Source: Pseudorhodoferax soli (GTDB taxonomy: Bacteria > Pseudomonadota > Gammaproteobacteria > Burkholderiales > Burkholderiaceae_C). From it: a DNA stretch of 64,000 bases. The notes beneath the pieces are model-generated. The model ran no database searches, was not told the origin of the DNA, and was given only the letters and a program-made list of their open reading frames with translations. Shown in pieces: positions 29,428-36,696 of the stretch; positions within the stretch are counted from its first letter, which is position 1; each line of letters starts with the position of its first letter. The stretch spans positions 258,553 through 322,552 of the forward strand of contig NZ_QPJK01000007.1 of assembly GCF_003337555.1 (NCBI RefSeq). The letters run 5' to 3'. A program made the position numbers and the translations under genes.

Positions 29428-30099
29428 ATGTTCCACCGAATCCTCCCGCATCTCTGCCTCACCCTGTGCATCGGCCTTGCCGCCTGCGCCTCGGCGCCCA
29501 GCGCCCCACCGTCCACCACCCGGAAAAGCACCATGCATCTCGAAGACACCCGCCAGGCGCTGGTCGGCGACTGGGCCAGCATCGCGCCCGAAATCCGCCC
29601 CAGCGCCGCCAGGAACGCCGACGGCACGCTCAAGCCGTTCTACCTCACGCGGGCCTTCAAGTACCTCGATGGCGACCGCTTCGAGTTGCGCATCGTCAAC
29701 TCGGCCGACGCCAACGGCGCCGTGCCGTTGGCCAAGATCGCGATCAAGGGCCACATGCTCTGGCGCGGGCCGCATCCCATCGCCGAGGGCGCGCAGAAGG
29801 TCGATTTCGTCGCCGACGAAGGCTATGAGGTCACGCCGCTGGTCCAGGGCTTCGCCGATGTCCTGAACCAGGTGGCCGGCCAGGGCTACGCCAGGTGGGA
29901 GGTCGGCGCCACGCAAAGCGTCTTCGGCAAAACCTTCGTGCCCTTCGGGCTGGCGCAAGGCCGCCACTTCATGGAATACGACCTCGTCTACCTGGCCCAC
30001 GGCATGCTGTTTTGGGGCGCTCGCCACATCGACGGCCGCGGCTTCGACACGGAGGCGAACCGGCCCACCAACCTGCAGATCCCGCTCGTGCGGCAGTGA
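29428..30099 (+). CDS. Lipoprotein with an APCDD1-like beta domain
   Basis: A 223-residue protein beginning MFHRILPHLCLTLCIGLAAC, a lipoprotein signal with lipobox LAAC (Cys20). After a Ser/Pro/Thr-rich linker the domain reads LVGDWASIAPEIRPSAARN, then KPFYLTRAFKYLDGDRFEL and GYEVTPLVQGFADVLNQ. The order Trp-Ser, RP, Phe-LTR-x-F, VTP recalls the APCDD1 domain, a beta-barrel known from an animal Wnt inhibitor and found in scattered bacteria. This assignment is by eye and tentative. Its biochemical role is unknown. It is divergent from the AraC gene at 28300, which may control it. Confidence 0.7.
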   Translation: MFHRILPHLCLTLCIGLAACASAPSAPPSTTRKSTMHLEDTRQALVGDWASIAPEIRPSAARNADGTLKPFYLTRAFKYLDGDRFELRIVNSADANGAVPLAKIAIKGHMLWRGPHPIAEGAQKVDFVADEGYEVTPLVQGFADVLNQVAGQGYARWEVGATQSVFGKTFVPFGLAQGRHFMEYDLVYLAHGMLFWGARHIDGRGFDTEANRPTNLQIPLVRQ

Positions 30100-30133
30100 A
30101 GCGGCCGGCCGGTCGGGCTGCAGCACCGGGCGT

Positions 30134-30625
30134 TCAGGCGGAACGGGCCACCATCGGCCGGCTGCGCCACATCTGCAGCAGCTGCAGCAGCATGACCACG
30201 GCGAACACCACGAAGACCACCCCGATGCTGGCCTGCAGGCGCGGGTCGTCTGGGCCGGTGAACAGCGGCGCGCCCACGGGCAGCCGGGTGAAGGTCTCGT
30301 TGAGGCCCGGCACCATGTGCAAGAACAGCGTCAACGTCCACAGCAGCGTCTGCGCATACCGCCACCACGCGGCGCGCAGCGGCAGCAGCGCCACGCCCAC
30401 CACCAGCAGTGTCAGCACGCCCAGGCCGTGGCCTGCGTTGAAGCCGCCGTGGCGGAAGATGCCGAAGCTTGTCAGGCATGTCAGCACCGTGGCCCAGAGA
30501 TAGATGCGGCCCAGCCCGCCGCGCGGGTCGATCGCGCCGCCACGCAGCAGGCTGTGCAAGCCGGTCCAGAGCGCAACCAGGCTGATCGCCGTGTGCACGA
30601 GGCCGAGGGGCGTGAGTCCGAACAT
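30134..30625 (-). CDS. Small integral membrane protein of unknown function
   Basis: A 163-residue protein with four predicted membrane helices: about residues 5-25 (LGLVHTAISLVALWTGL), 44-62, 70-110 (two segments around HGLGVLTLLVVGVALLPL and WWRYAQTLLWTLTLFLHM) and 130-152 (ASIGVVFVVFAVVMLLQLL). The motif GGLGRIYLWATVLTCLTSFGIFRHGGFNAGH, with conserved-looking His residues near helix ends, suggests a redox or proton-linked membrane family, but I cannot name one. Start: the ATG opening the first helix. It ends convergently 34 bases from the lipoprotein gene. Confidence 0.72.
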   Translation of the reverse strand: MFGLTPLGLVHTAISLVALWTGLHSLLRGGAIDPRGGLGRIYLWATVLTCLTSFGIFRHGGFNAGHGLGVLTLLVVGVALLPLRAAWWRYAQTLLWTLTLFLHMVPGLNETFTRLPVGAPLFTGPDDPRLQASIGVVFVVFAVVMLLQLLQMWRSRPMVARSA

Positions 30626-30796
30626 GGGCAGCTCCGTTGTGTCGATGTTGTGGGGAGGCAGCCTGCCGGTGAATCCACCAGGCATGTGGCTGCGCCGGCA
30701 TCGTGCCACGGCCCCAGCGCTTGCGCCAGACCCGCCGGTGCCGCATGGCGCACGCGGATAGACTGGCCGGTTTCCAGATTTCCACGCAAGCTGACG

Positions 30797-31738
30797 ATGT
30801 CTTCTGCCATTCCCCTGCTCGTGCTGTGCCCCCTGCAAGCCGAGTACATGCAACAGTTCCGCGACCGCTTCGAGACCATCGAAGCCGGCGACGATGCACG
30901 CCGTGCCCAGGCCATCGCCGCGCACGGCCCGCGCATCCGCGCGGTGCTGACGATCGGCACCATCGGCCTGACGGCGCTCGAGATCGCCGCGCTGCCGGCG
31001 CTGGAAGTCGTGCACACGCTGGGCGTGGGCTACGAGCAGGTCGACGTGGCAGCCGCCAAGTCGCGCGGCATCGCCGTCGCCAATGCCGCGGGCAGCAACG
31101 CCACCTGCGTGGCCGACCACGCCTTCGGCCTTCTGCTGGCGGCCGTGCGGGGCATCGTGCAGATGGACGTGGGCGTGCGCCGCGGCCTGTGGCGCGACCA
31201 GCTCACCGTCTACACGCCCACCGTGAGCGGCAAGCGCATGGGCCTCCTGGGCATGGGCGACATCGGCAAGCAGATCGCCAAGCGCGCCGCCGGCTTCGAC
31301 ATGCCCGTCGGCTACCACAGCCGCAGCGCCAAGCCCGAACTGCCGCACCGCTACTTCGACAGCGTGCGCGCGCTGGCCGAGTGGGCCGACTACCTGGTCG
31401 TGGCCACCCCGGGCGGCGCAGAGACCAGGCACCTGGTCAACGCCGAGGTGCTGCAGGCGCTCGGGCCCAAGGGCACGCTGGTCAACATCGCGCGCGGCAG
31501 CGTGGTGGACACGGCCGCGCTGGCCACTGCCCTGCGCGCGGGCCACATCGCCTCGGCCGGCATCGACGTCTACGAGAGCGAGCCGGCACCGCCCGCCGAG
31601 CTGCTGGACATCGCCAACGTGGTCATCACGCCGCACATCGCCGGGCGTTCGCCCGAGGCGATCCAGGGTTCCGTCACGCTGGTGCTGGACAACCTGGAGG
31701 CCTTCTTCGCCGGCAGGCCGATGCCCACACTGCTTTAA
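30797..31738 (+). CDS. D-2-hydroxyacid dehydrogenase
   Basis: A 313-residue NAD-dependent dehydrogenase. The nucleotide-binding loop is MGLLGMGDIGKQIAKRAAGFDM, with YHSRSAKPEL after it. The catalytic Arg lies in LVNIARGSVVDTAALATAL, the Glu in GIDVYESEPAPPAELL and the His in VVITPHIAGRSPEAIQ. It resembles GhrB/hydroxypyruvate reductase and phosphoglycerate dehydrogenase-like enzymes; the keto acid is not known. The start is the ATG at MSSAIPLLVLCPLQAEYM. It is only distantly similar to the enzyme at 4463. A terminal-inverted-repeat element begins on its stop codon. Confidence 0.9.
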   Translation: MSSAIPLLVLCPLQAEYMQQFRDRFETIEAGDDARRAQAIAAHGPRIRAVLTIGTIGLTALEIAALPALEVVHTLGVGYEQVDVAAAKSRGIAVANAAGSNATCVADHAFGLLLAAVRGIVQMDVGVRRGLWRDQLTVYTPTVSGKRMGLLGMGDIGKQIAKRAAGFDMPVGYHSRSAKPELPHRYFDSVRALAEWADYLVVATPGGAETRHLVNAEVLQALGPKGTLVNIARGSVVDTAALATALRAGHIASAGIDVYESEPAPPAELLDIANVVITPHIAGRSPEAIQGSVTLVLDNLEAFFAGRPMPTLL

Positions 31739-31957
31739 GAAGCTGTGAACGGATCCCTCACGACCACGCGACGCCCATGACGGCCGGCTTGCATGGCAAT
31801 CGTTGCGCCCAGAGCCTCGCCCTTCGGGCCGGGGCGCGCCAGGCCACATGCGGGCGTTGCAGGCCTTGCCCGGGCACGAGCCCGGGCGGCGGCCTGTGCC
31901 TGCGCCTGTGGCCTGGCACACCCCGTCGTGGCTGCGATCGATTCATTCACAGCTTCT
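31738..31957. repeat. 220-bp element with 12-bp perfect terminal inverted repeats (MITE-like)
   Basis: AGAAGCTGTGAA at 31738-31749 is matched exactly by TTCACAGCTTCT at 31946-31957. It fills the gap between two convergent genes and begins on the last base of the TAA of the dehydrogenase gene. Inside is a GCCCGGGC-ACGA-GCCCGGGC hairpin (31868-31887). There is no credible gene inside and I see no target-site duplication. It may be a non-autonomous mobile element, an interspersed repeat of the species, or a transcription-ending structure; one window cannot show copy number. Confidence 0.6.
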
Positions 31958-31968
31958 GAGTCCCCGCA

Positions 31969-33075
31969 TCAGCGGCGCGCCATCCAGGCCTCCAGCGGCC
32001 AGGGGCCGCGGCTCTGCCTGGCCGCTGCCAGCGCCAGCATCCACAGGGCCAGGCACCAGAGCACGGTCTGCAGCGTGCTGGCCGCCAGCGCCCATCCCAG
32101 TCCGGAGAACAGCACCAGGCAGAGCAGGCTGTGGCCGATGTACAGGCTCAGCGTGCGTTGGCCCAGCGGGCTGAACCAGCCGCACCAGCGCGCCCTGCCC
32201 CCGCACGAGGCCAGCGCCAATGCGGCCAGGTAGCAGGCGGCGAGCGGGATGGCGATGAAGTCGCCGAGCGCGTCGGTCCACGGGCGCCAGGCACCCGCAG
32301 GGTCGAGGGCCGCACATCCCCACCCGTGCACAGCGCCCAGCGCGAGCAAGGCCGGGCCGCTGCGCCACAGCACGCGGCGCAGCGCCCCGCGCCAGCGCGG
32401 GTGCGTCAACAGCCGCAAGCGTGCCGCGGCCACGCCGCACACCATGCACAGATAGGTGATCGGCCCGGCCATGACCAGGCTCGTGGCCAGCCCGAAGACG
32501 TAGGTGCTCGCGTTGAGTTGCAGGAACGGCCAGGCGCCCCGGACGGACGCGAAAGACGGCACATCGCCCGTATCGGGATTGGCGCCGAAGCCCACAAGGA
32601 CCAGCACCCACGCCAGCTTGGCCAGCAGCGCCCAGGCCAGCGCGTGCCACAGATGGCGGCGCAGGCTGCGCCAGGGCATGTGCAGGCGGCGCAGCAGTGG
32701 CCGGCCGACCAGCGCATAGAGCGTCAGGATGTCGCCGAAGTAGACGAAGACACCGTGCGCGATGCCCAGGCCGAGCAGGCGGCGATGGCGCACCCGCCCG
32801 CGCTGCAGCGCCTCGGCCCGCCCACGCCGCCGCGCCGCCAGCCACAGCGACATGCCGAACACGAAGCTCAGCATCGCCACGCCCTTGCCCTGCAGCAGTG
32901 CGCCCACCAGGCCCTGGGCGATGGCCGCCCAGGCGCTGTCGGCGGGGCTGCGCGCACCGAGCATCGGCCCCCAGGGCGCCACGGCATAGCCGATGGCGTT
33001 CACCACCAGCACGGCCAGCATGGCGATCGCGCGCAGTGTGTCGGGAAGCTGTTCGCGGGCGCGCGCAGCGTTCAC
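31969..33075 (-). CDS. DUF418-family membrane protein
   Basis: A 368-residue polytopic membrane protein. The core LSFVFGMSLWLAARRRGR, HRRLLGLGIAHGVFVYFGDILTLYALVGRPLLRR is typical of the DUF418/YeiB family, and the C-terminal SPLGQRTLSLYIGHSLLCLVLFSGLGW closes the domain. Function is unknown; relatives are acyltransferase-like membrane proteins. I take the GTG at 33075 as the start: it overlaps the GNAT stop codon (GTGA) and places the first helix at residue 13. An ATG 60 bases upstream would sit deep inside the GNAT gene. It is the third gene of a Bug-GNAT-DUF418 operon. Confidence 0.82.
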   Translation of the reverse strand: MNAARAREQLPDTLRAIAMLAVLVVNAIGYAVAPWGPMLGARSPADSAWAAIAQGLVGALLQGKGVAMLSFVFGMSLWLAARRRGRAEALQRGRVRHRRLLGLGIAHGVFVYFGDILTLYALVGRPLLRRLHMPWRSLRRHLWHALAWALLAKLAWVLVLVGFGANPDTGDVPSFASVRGAWPFLQLNASTYVFGLATSLVMAGPITYLCMVCGVAAARLRLLTHPRWRGALRRVLWRSGPALLALGAVHGWGCAALDPAGAWRPWTDALGDFIAIPLAACYLAALALASCGGRARWCGWFSPLGQRTLSLYIGHSLLCLVLFSGLGWALAASTLQTVLWCLALWMLALAAARQSRGPWPLEAWMARR

Positions 33076-33560
33076 GGCGAGACGCTGGCCGCGAAGTCGC
33101 GCAGCGCCTGCCCGTGCAGGCGGTAGCGCACCCATTCGCTCTGCGGCCTGGCACCGATGGACTCATAGAAGTCGATGGCCGGCTGGTTCCAGTCCAGCAC
33201 GCTCCATTCGAAGCGGCCGCAGCCCTCGGCCACCGCGATGCTTGCCAGGTGCTGCAGCAGGCGCTTGCCGGCGCCCTGGCCGCGCGCCGAAGGCAGCACG
33301 AACAGGTCTTCCAGGTACAGGCCCTTCTTCGCCTGCCAGGTCGAGTAGTTGAAGAAGTACACGGCGAAGCCGATGGCCTGGCCGTCCTGCTCGCAGATGA
33401 GTGCGCGCGACGGGCTGCCGGGGCCGAACAGGCTCGCGGCCAAGGTCTCGTGCGTGGCCTCGACCTGGTCCTCGGCCTTCTCGTAGATCGCCAGTTCGCG
33501 GATGAAATGCAGGATCAGGCCGGCGTCGGCCGTGCTGGCGTTGCGGACGGACATGCTCAT
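33072..33560 (-). CDS. GNAT acetyltransferase, diamine N-acetyltransferase-like
   Basis: A 162-residue GNAT enzyme. FFNYSTWQAKKGLYLEDLFVLPSARGQGAGKRLLQHLA is the signature of the spermidine/spermine (SAT1-like) branch, with the acetyl-CoA loop RGQGAGKRL (Q/RxxGxG/A). The motif VLDWNQPAIDFYESIGA holds the conserved Asn and Tyr. It probably acetylates a diamine or an amino acid-like amine in the cytoplasm. Its ATG overlaps the Bug gene stop (ATGA) and its own TGA overlaps the next gene's GTG, so all three genes are translationally coupled. Confidence 0.9.
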   Translation of the reverse strand: MSMSVRNASTADAGLILHFIRELAIYEKAEDQVEATHETLAASLFGPGSPSRALICEQDGQAIGFAVYFFNYSTWQAKKGLYLEDLFVLPSARGQGAGKRLLQHLASIAVAEGCGRFEWSVLDWNQPAIDFYESIGARPQSEWVRYRLHGQALRDFAASVSP

Positions 33561-34531
33561 TGCTTGGGGATGTTGGCGCGGGCAATGACTTCGCCCCAGC
33601 GCTTGACCTCGCGGTCCAGCTGGCTGGCCAACTGCGCCGGCGTGCTGCCCTGCGCGATGAGGCTCAGGTCCAGCAGCTTTTGTTTCACGTCGGGCAGGGC
33701 CAACGCTGCGTTGACTTCCTTGCTCAGCCGCGCCACCACGTCCTTGGGCGTGGCGGCCGGCACCGCGAGGCCGTTCCACGAGGCCACGTCGAAGTGCGCC
33801 AGGCTGCCGCCGGTCTCGCGCGCGGCGGGCGTGTCCGGCAGCAGCGCGGTGCGCTTGGCGCCCAGCACCGCCAGCGGCCGCAAGGCCTTGGCGTTGATCT
33901 GCGACATCAGCGGCCCGAGGATGTCGAGCATGGCGTCGAGCTGGCCGCCCCGCACCGCGGTGATCACGGGCGGCGTGCCGTTGAACGGCACGATCTGCGC
34001 GTCGATGCCGGCCGTGCTCTTGAACAGCTCGGCCGCCAGGTTCTGCGTGGTGCCGATCTGCGGCGTGCCGATGTTGAGCTTGCCGGGGTTGGCCTTGGCA
34101 TAGGCCACGAGCTCGCCCAGCGTCTTGAAGCGGCTGTCCTGCGCGACCACGATACCGAGGTCGAAGCTGGCCAGCATCGAGACCGGCGCGAAGTCCTTGG
34201 CCGTATCGAACGGCAGCGACTTGAACAGCGCCGCGCTGACCGCCGTGCCGCTGGACACCAGCAGCAGCGTGTGGCCATCGGCCGGCGACCGCGACAGCGC
34301 CTCGCCCGCCACGATGCCGCCCGCGCTGGGCCGGTTGTCGATGACCACGGGCTGGCCCAGCGCATCGGCCAGCTTCTGGCCCACGGTGCGCGCCGTCAGG
34401 TCGGCCGCGCCGCCCGCGGCGTTGGGCACGAGGATCTTGAGCGGCTTGCTGGGGAAGGCCTGGGCGCGTACGCGCAGCGGCCACAGGATGGCGGCGGCCG
34501 ATGCCGCCAGTAGGTCACGTTTGGTCCACAT
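33557..34531 (-). CDS. Bug-family (TctC-type) periplasmic solute receptor
   Basis: A 324-residue receptor with an N-terminal signal (MWTKRDLLAASAAAILWPLRVRAQ). Bug signatures are FPSKPLKILVPNAAGGAADLTARTVGQKL, GQPVVIDNRPSAGGIVAGEAL, SLPFDTAKDFAPVSMLA and NPGKLNIGTPQIGTTQNLAAELF. It should bind a carboxylate in the periplasm. It is the first gene of an operon with a GNAT acetyltransferase and a DUF418 protein, an unusual partner set that gives no substrate clue. No tripartite membrane genes are nearby. Confidence 0.88.
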   Translation of the reverse strand: MWTKRDLLAASAAAILWPLRVRAQAFPSKPLKILVPNAAGGAADLTARTVGQKLADALGQPVVIDNRPSAGGIVAGEALSRSPADGHTLLLVSSGTAVSAALFKSLPFDTAKDFAPVSMLASFDLGIVVAQDSRFKTLGELVAYAKANPGKLNIGTPQIGTTQNLAAELFKSTAGIDAQIVPFNGTPPVITAVRGGQLDAMLDILGPLMSQINAKALRPLAVLGAKRTALLPDTPAARETGGSLAHFDVASWNGLAVPAATPKDVVARLSKEVNAALALPDVKQKLLDLSLIAQGSTPAQLASQLDREVKRWGEVIARANIPKQ

Positions 34532-34581
34532 GCCGAACCCCCCTTCGATGAAGCTTGAAATGGAAAATGGAAATGCCGCAC

Positions 34582-34599
34582 TGTAGCCGCATGGCTACA
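34582..34599 (+). promoter_or_regulatory. Perfect palindromic operator of the toxin-antitoxin module
   Basis: TGTAGCC and GGCTACA are exact inverted repeats around GCAT. TACAAT (34596-34601), a good -10, overlaps the right arm, and the toxin ATG is only 6 bases after it, so the mRNA would be nearly leaderless. Binding by the antitoxin HTH protein at this site would block the promoter, the usual autoregulation of such modules. I could not find a well-spaced -35. Confidence 0.6.
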
Positions 34600-34607
34600 A
34601 TCGATCG

Positions 34608-34928
34608 ATGTACAGCGTCCTCGAAACCGAGCAGTTCTCTGCCTGGCTGATGGGTCTCAAGGATCGCACCACGCGCGCGCGGCTGCAGTTGCGGCTGCGC
34701 AAGGCCATGCTCGGCAACCTGGGGGACCACAAGTCCGTCGGCGGCCAGGTATAGGAACTGCGCGAGAACTTCGGCCCTGGCTGGAGGTTGTACTACACGC
34801 TGCGTGGCACGACGCTCATCGTCGTGCTGGCGGGCGGCGACAAAGCCTCGCAGGCACGCGACATCGAACGCGCCAAAGCCATGGTGCTGGAGCTTCCGGA
34901 TGGCCAATCTCAAGACCCGCCCGTTTGA
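34608..34928 (+). pseudogene. HigB/RelE-type toxin gene interrupted by an amber stop
   Basis: The frame encodes a 106-residue addiction-module killer protein of the HigB/Gp49 family: MYSVLETEQFSAWLMGLKD, then RLRKAMLGNLGDHKSVGGQV, a TAG at 34752-34754 (codon 49), then ELRENFGPGWRLYYTLRGT and GGDKASQARDIERAKAM. The family normally has GV-Tyr-E-LR at this place, so TAG most likely replaces a Tyr codon by a single base change. The rest of the frame is intact with no other stop or frameshift. These toxins cleave ribosome-bound mRNA. Truncation at 48 residues should abolish activity. Sequencing error or suppression are alternatives. It overlaps the antitoxin gene by 29 bases. Confidence 0.85.
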
Positions 34929-35199
34929 CGCAGCCCACTACCTGCGCGACGAAGCCGACATGGCCGCCTACCTGCAGGCTGCCATCGACGATGGAGACCC
35001 GGCGCTGCTGGCAGCCGCGTTGGGCGATGTTGCCAAGGCACGCGGCATGTCGCAGCTGGCGCGCGACACCGGCCTGTCACGCGAGAGCCTGTACAAAAGC
35101 CTGTCGGGCGAGCGCGCGCCCAGTTCCGACACGCTGTTCAAGGTGCTCCATGCACTGGGCTTGAAGATCACCCTGTCGCCCATCGAGACCGGCTCCTGA
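34900..35199 (+). CDS. HigA-type antitoxin (HTH protein)
   Basis: A 99-residue protein starting MANLKTRPFDAAHYLRDEADMAAYLQAA, with an XRE-like HTH in the second half: AKARGMSQLARDTGLSRESLYKSLSGERAPSSDTLFKVLHALGLKITLSP. This matches the addiction-module antidote family that pairs with Gp49/HigB-type toxins. It would neutralise the toxin and repress the module through the palindrome upstream. The gene itself is intact even though the toxin frame is broken, so it may persist as a lone regulator. It overlaps the toxin frame by 29 bases and is convergent with the ABC operon. Confidence 0.9.
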   Translation: MANLKTRPFDAAHYLRDEADMAAYLQAAIDDGDPALLAAALGDVAKARGMSQLARDTGLSRESLYKSLSGERAPSSDTLFKVLHALGLKITLSPIETGS

Positions 35200-35210
35200 A
35201 ACACGCGCCC

Positions 35211-35930
35211 TCAACGCACCACGCCCAGCAACTGGTCCAGCAGCGCCGGCTGCGCCCGCAGCTCTGCCGCCCCTCCGCGGTGCACCACGCTGCCGCGGTC
35301 CAGCACCGCAGCGTGGTCGGAGATCGCAAGGATCGCCTGGGGATGCTGCTCGACGATGATGGCCGACAGCCCCTCCTCGCGCGTGATGCGGCCGATGGCC
35401 CGGAGCAGCTCTTCCACGATGATGGGCGCCAGGCCCTCCAGCGGCTCGTCCAGCAGCAGCAGGCGCGGATTCAGCACCAGCGCGCGGCCCACCGCCAGCA
35501 TCTGCTGCTCGCCGCCCGACAGCTGCGTGCCCAGGTTGCCCTTGCGCTCGGCCAGGCGCGGAAACAGTTCGTAGACGCGCGCGGGTGTCCACTGCGGCGC
35601 ATGGCCGCGCGCCGGCCGCGCCACGGCGGTCAGGTTCTCGTGCACCGTGAGCGACTTGAAGATGTTGCGCTCCTGCGGAACCCAGCCGATGCCGGCGGCG
35701 GCACGCTCGTGCGAGGGCAGTTGGTGCAACGCGATGTCGCCCAGCCGGATGCTGCCGGCATGCTGGCGCGTGGCCCCGGCCAGCGTGTTCATGAGCGTGG
35801 TCTTGCCGGTGCCGTTGCGGCCCAGCAGCGCCAGCGTCTGGCCCTCGGGCAGCGACAGGCTCACGCCAGTCAGCACCACGGCTTCTCCGTAGCCGGCCGA
35901 CAGGTTCTCGACATGCAGCAGCTCAGCCAT
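35211..35930 (-). CDS. livF: Branched-chain amino acid-type ABC transporter, ATP-binding protein LivF
   Basis: A 239-residue ABC ATPase. Walker A is LLGRNGTGKTTLMN, the signature is QLSGGEQQMLAVGRAL and Walker B is RLLLLDEPLEGLAP, with the H-loop at IIVEQHPQAI. WVPQERNIFKSLTVHENLT is typical of LivF. I start at the second ATG (MAELLHVENL) because GGAG is 9 bases ahead of it. It is the last gene of the first Liv operon and overlaps livG by 8 bases. The cargo is probably not leucine; see the binding protein entry. Confidence 0.93.
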   Translation of the reverse strand: MAELLHVENLSAGYGEAVVLTGVSLSLPEGQTLALLGRNGTGKTTLMNTLAGATRQHAGSIRLGDIALHQLPSHERAAAGIGWVPQERNIFKSLTVHENLTAVARPARGHAPQWTPARVYELFPRLAERKGNLGTQLSGGEQQMLAVGRALVLNPRLLLLDEPLEGLAPIIVEELLRAIGRITREEGLSAIIVEQHPQAILAISDHAAVLDRGSVVHRGGAAELRAQPALLDQLLGVVR

Positions 35931-36696
35931 GGACGGCATCTCCGTGTCCCAGGTACACCGCCTTCACCTGCGGATCGTTGGCGATCTCCTCGGGCGTGCC
36001 TTCCGTAAGCAGCGTACCGTTCACCAGCACCGTGATGCGCCTGGCGAAGTCGAACACCAGGTCCATGTCGTGCTCGATCAGCAGCACCGACACATCGGCC
36101 GGCAGCGCGGCCACGGTCTGCAGCAGCTCCTCGCGCTCGCCGGGCGGCACGCCGGCCACGGGCTCGTCGAGCAGCAGCACGCGCGGCTCGCAGGCCAGCG
36201 CAATGGCGATCTCCAGCAGGCGGCGCTTGCCGTAGGCCAGCACCTCGGTCCGCTGGTTCATCACGTCCGTCAGGTGAAACTGCTCCAGCAGTTCGGCGCA
36301 GCGCTCGGCCACGCCCGCCTGCGCGCCCAGCTTGTGCCACCCCCTTGCGCCGATGCCGCGCTGCTGCGAGACCACCATGGCCAACGTCTCCAGCGGCGTC
36401 ATGGTGGGGAACAGCTGGCTGATCTGGAAGGTGCGCACCATGCCGCGCTGCACGCGGGCGTGCGGCGCCATGCGCGTGATGTCCTCGCCCAGCAGCGTGA
36501 TGCGGCCCTCCGATGGCTCTAGCACGCCTGTCAGCAGGTTGATCAGTGTGGTCTTGCCCGCGCCGTTGGGGCCGATCAGCGCGTGGCGCGCGCCCTTCTC
36601 CAGGTGCAGCGTGACGTCGTTGGTGGCGGTGATGCCACCGAAGCGCTTGACCAGCTTGTCGGCCGAGAGAACAACGTCCTTGGCGATCTCGCCCAT
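35923..36696 (-). CDS. livG: Branched-chain amino acid-type ABC transporter, ATP-binding protein LivG
   Basis: A 257-residue ABC ATPase. Walker A is LIGPNGAGKTTLINLL, the LivG-specific RMVRTFQ-like loop is VQRGMVRTFQISQLFPTMT, the signature region is LAYGKRRLLEIAIAL and Walker B is VLLLDEPVAGVPPGE, ending with LIEHDMDLVFDFARRITVL. The signature LSGGQ is altered to AYGKRR, as commonly seen in LivG proteins. Its ATG shares one base with the livM stop (TGATG), so the two are co-translated. Confidence 0.93.
   Translation of the reverse strand: MGEIAKDVVLSADKLVKRFGGITATNDVTLHLEKGARHALIGPNGAGKTTLINLLTGVLEPSEGRITLLGEDITRMAPHARVQRGMVRTFQISQLFPTMTPLETLAMVVSQQRGIGARGWHKLGAQAGVAERCAELLEQFHLTDVMNQRTEVLAYGKRRLLEIAIALACEPRVLLLDEPVAGVPPGEREELLQTVAALPADVSVLLIEHDMDLVFDFARRITVLVNGTLLTEGTPEEIANDPQVKAVYLGHGDAVHG

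Noticed and set aside
31735-31950. Short open frames inside the terminal-inverted-repeat element
   Set aside because: They are Ala/Arg-rich, have no ribosome-binding site and no recognisable domain.
34752-34754. In-frame TAG in the toxin gene read as pyrrolysine or programmed readthrough
   Set aside because: No pyrrolysine machinery or recoding element is visible, and the conserved residue at this place is a Tyr, so simple nonsense mutation or sequencing error is more likely.
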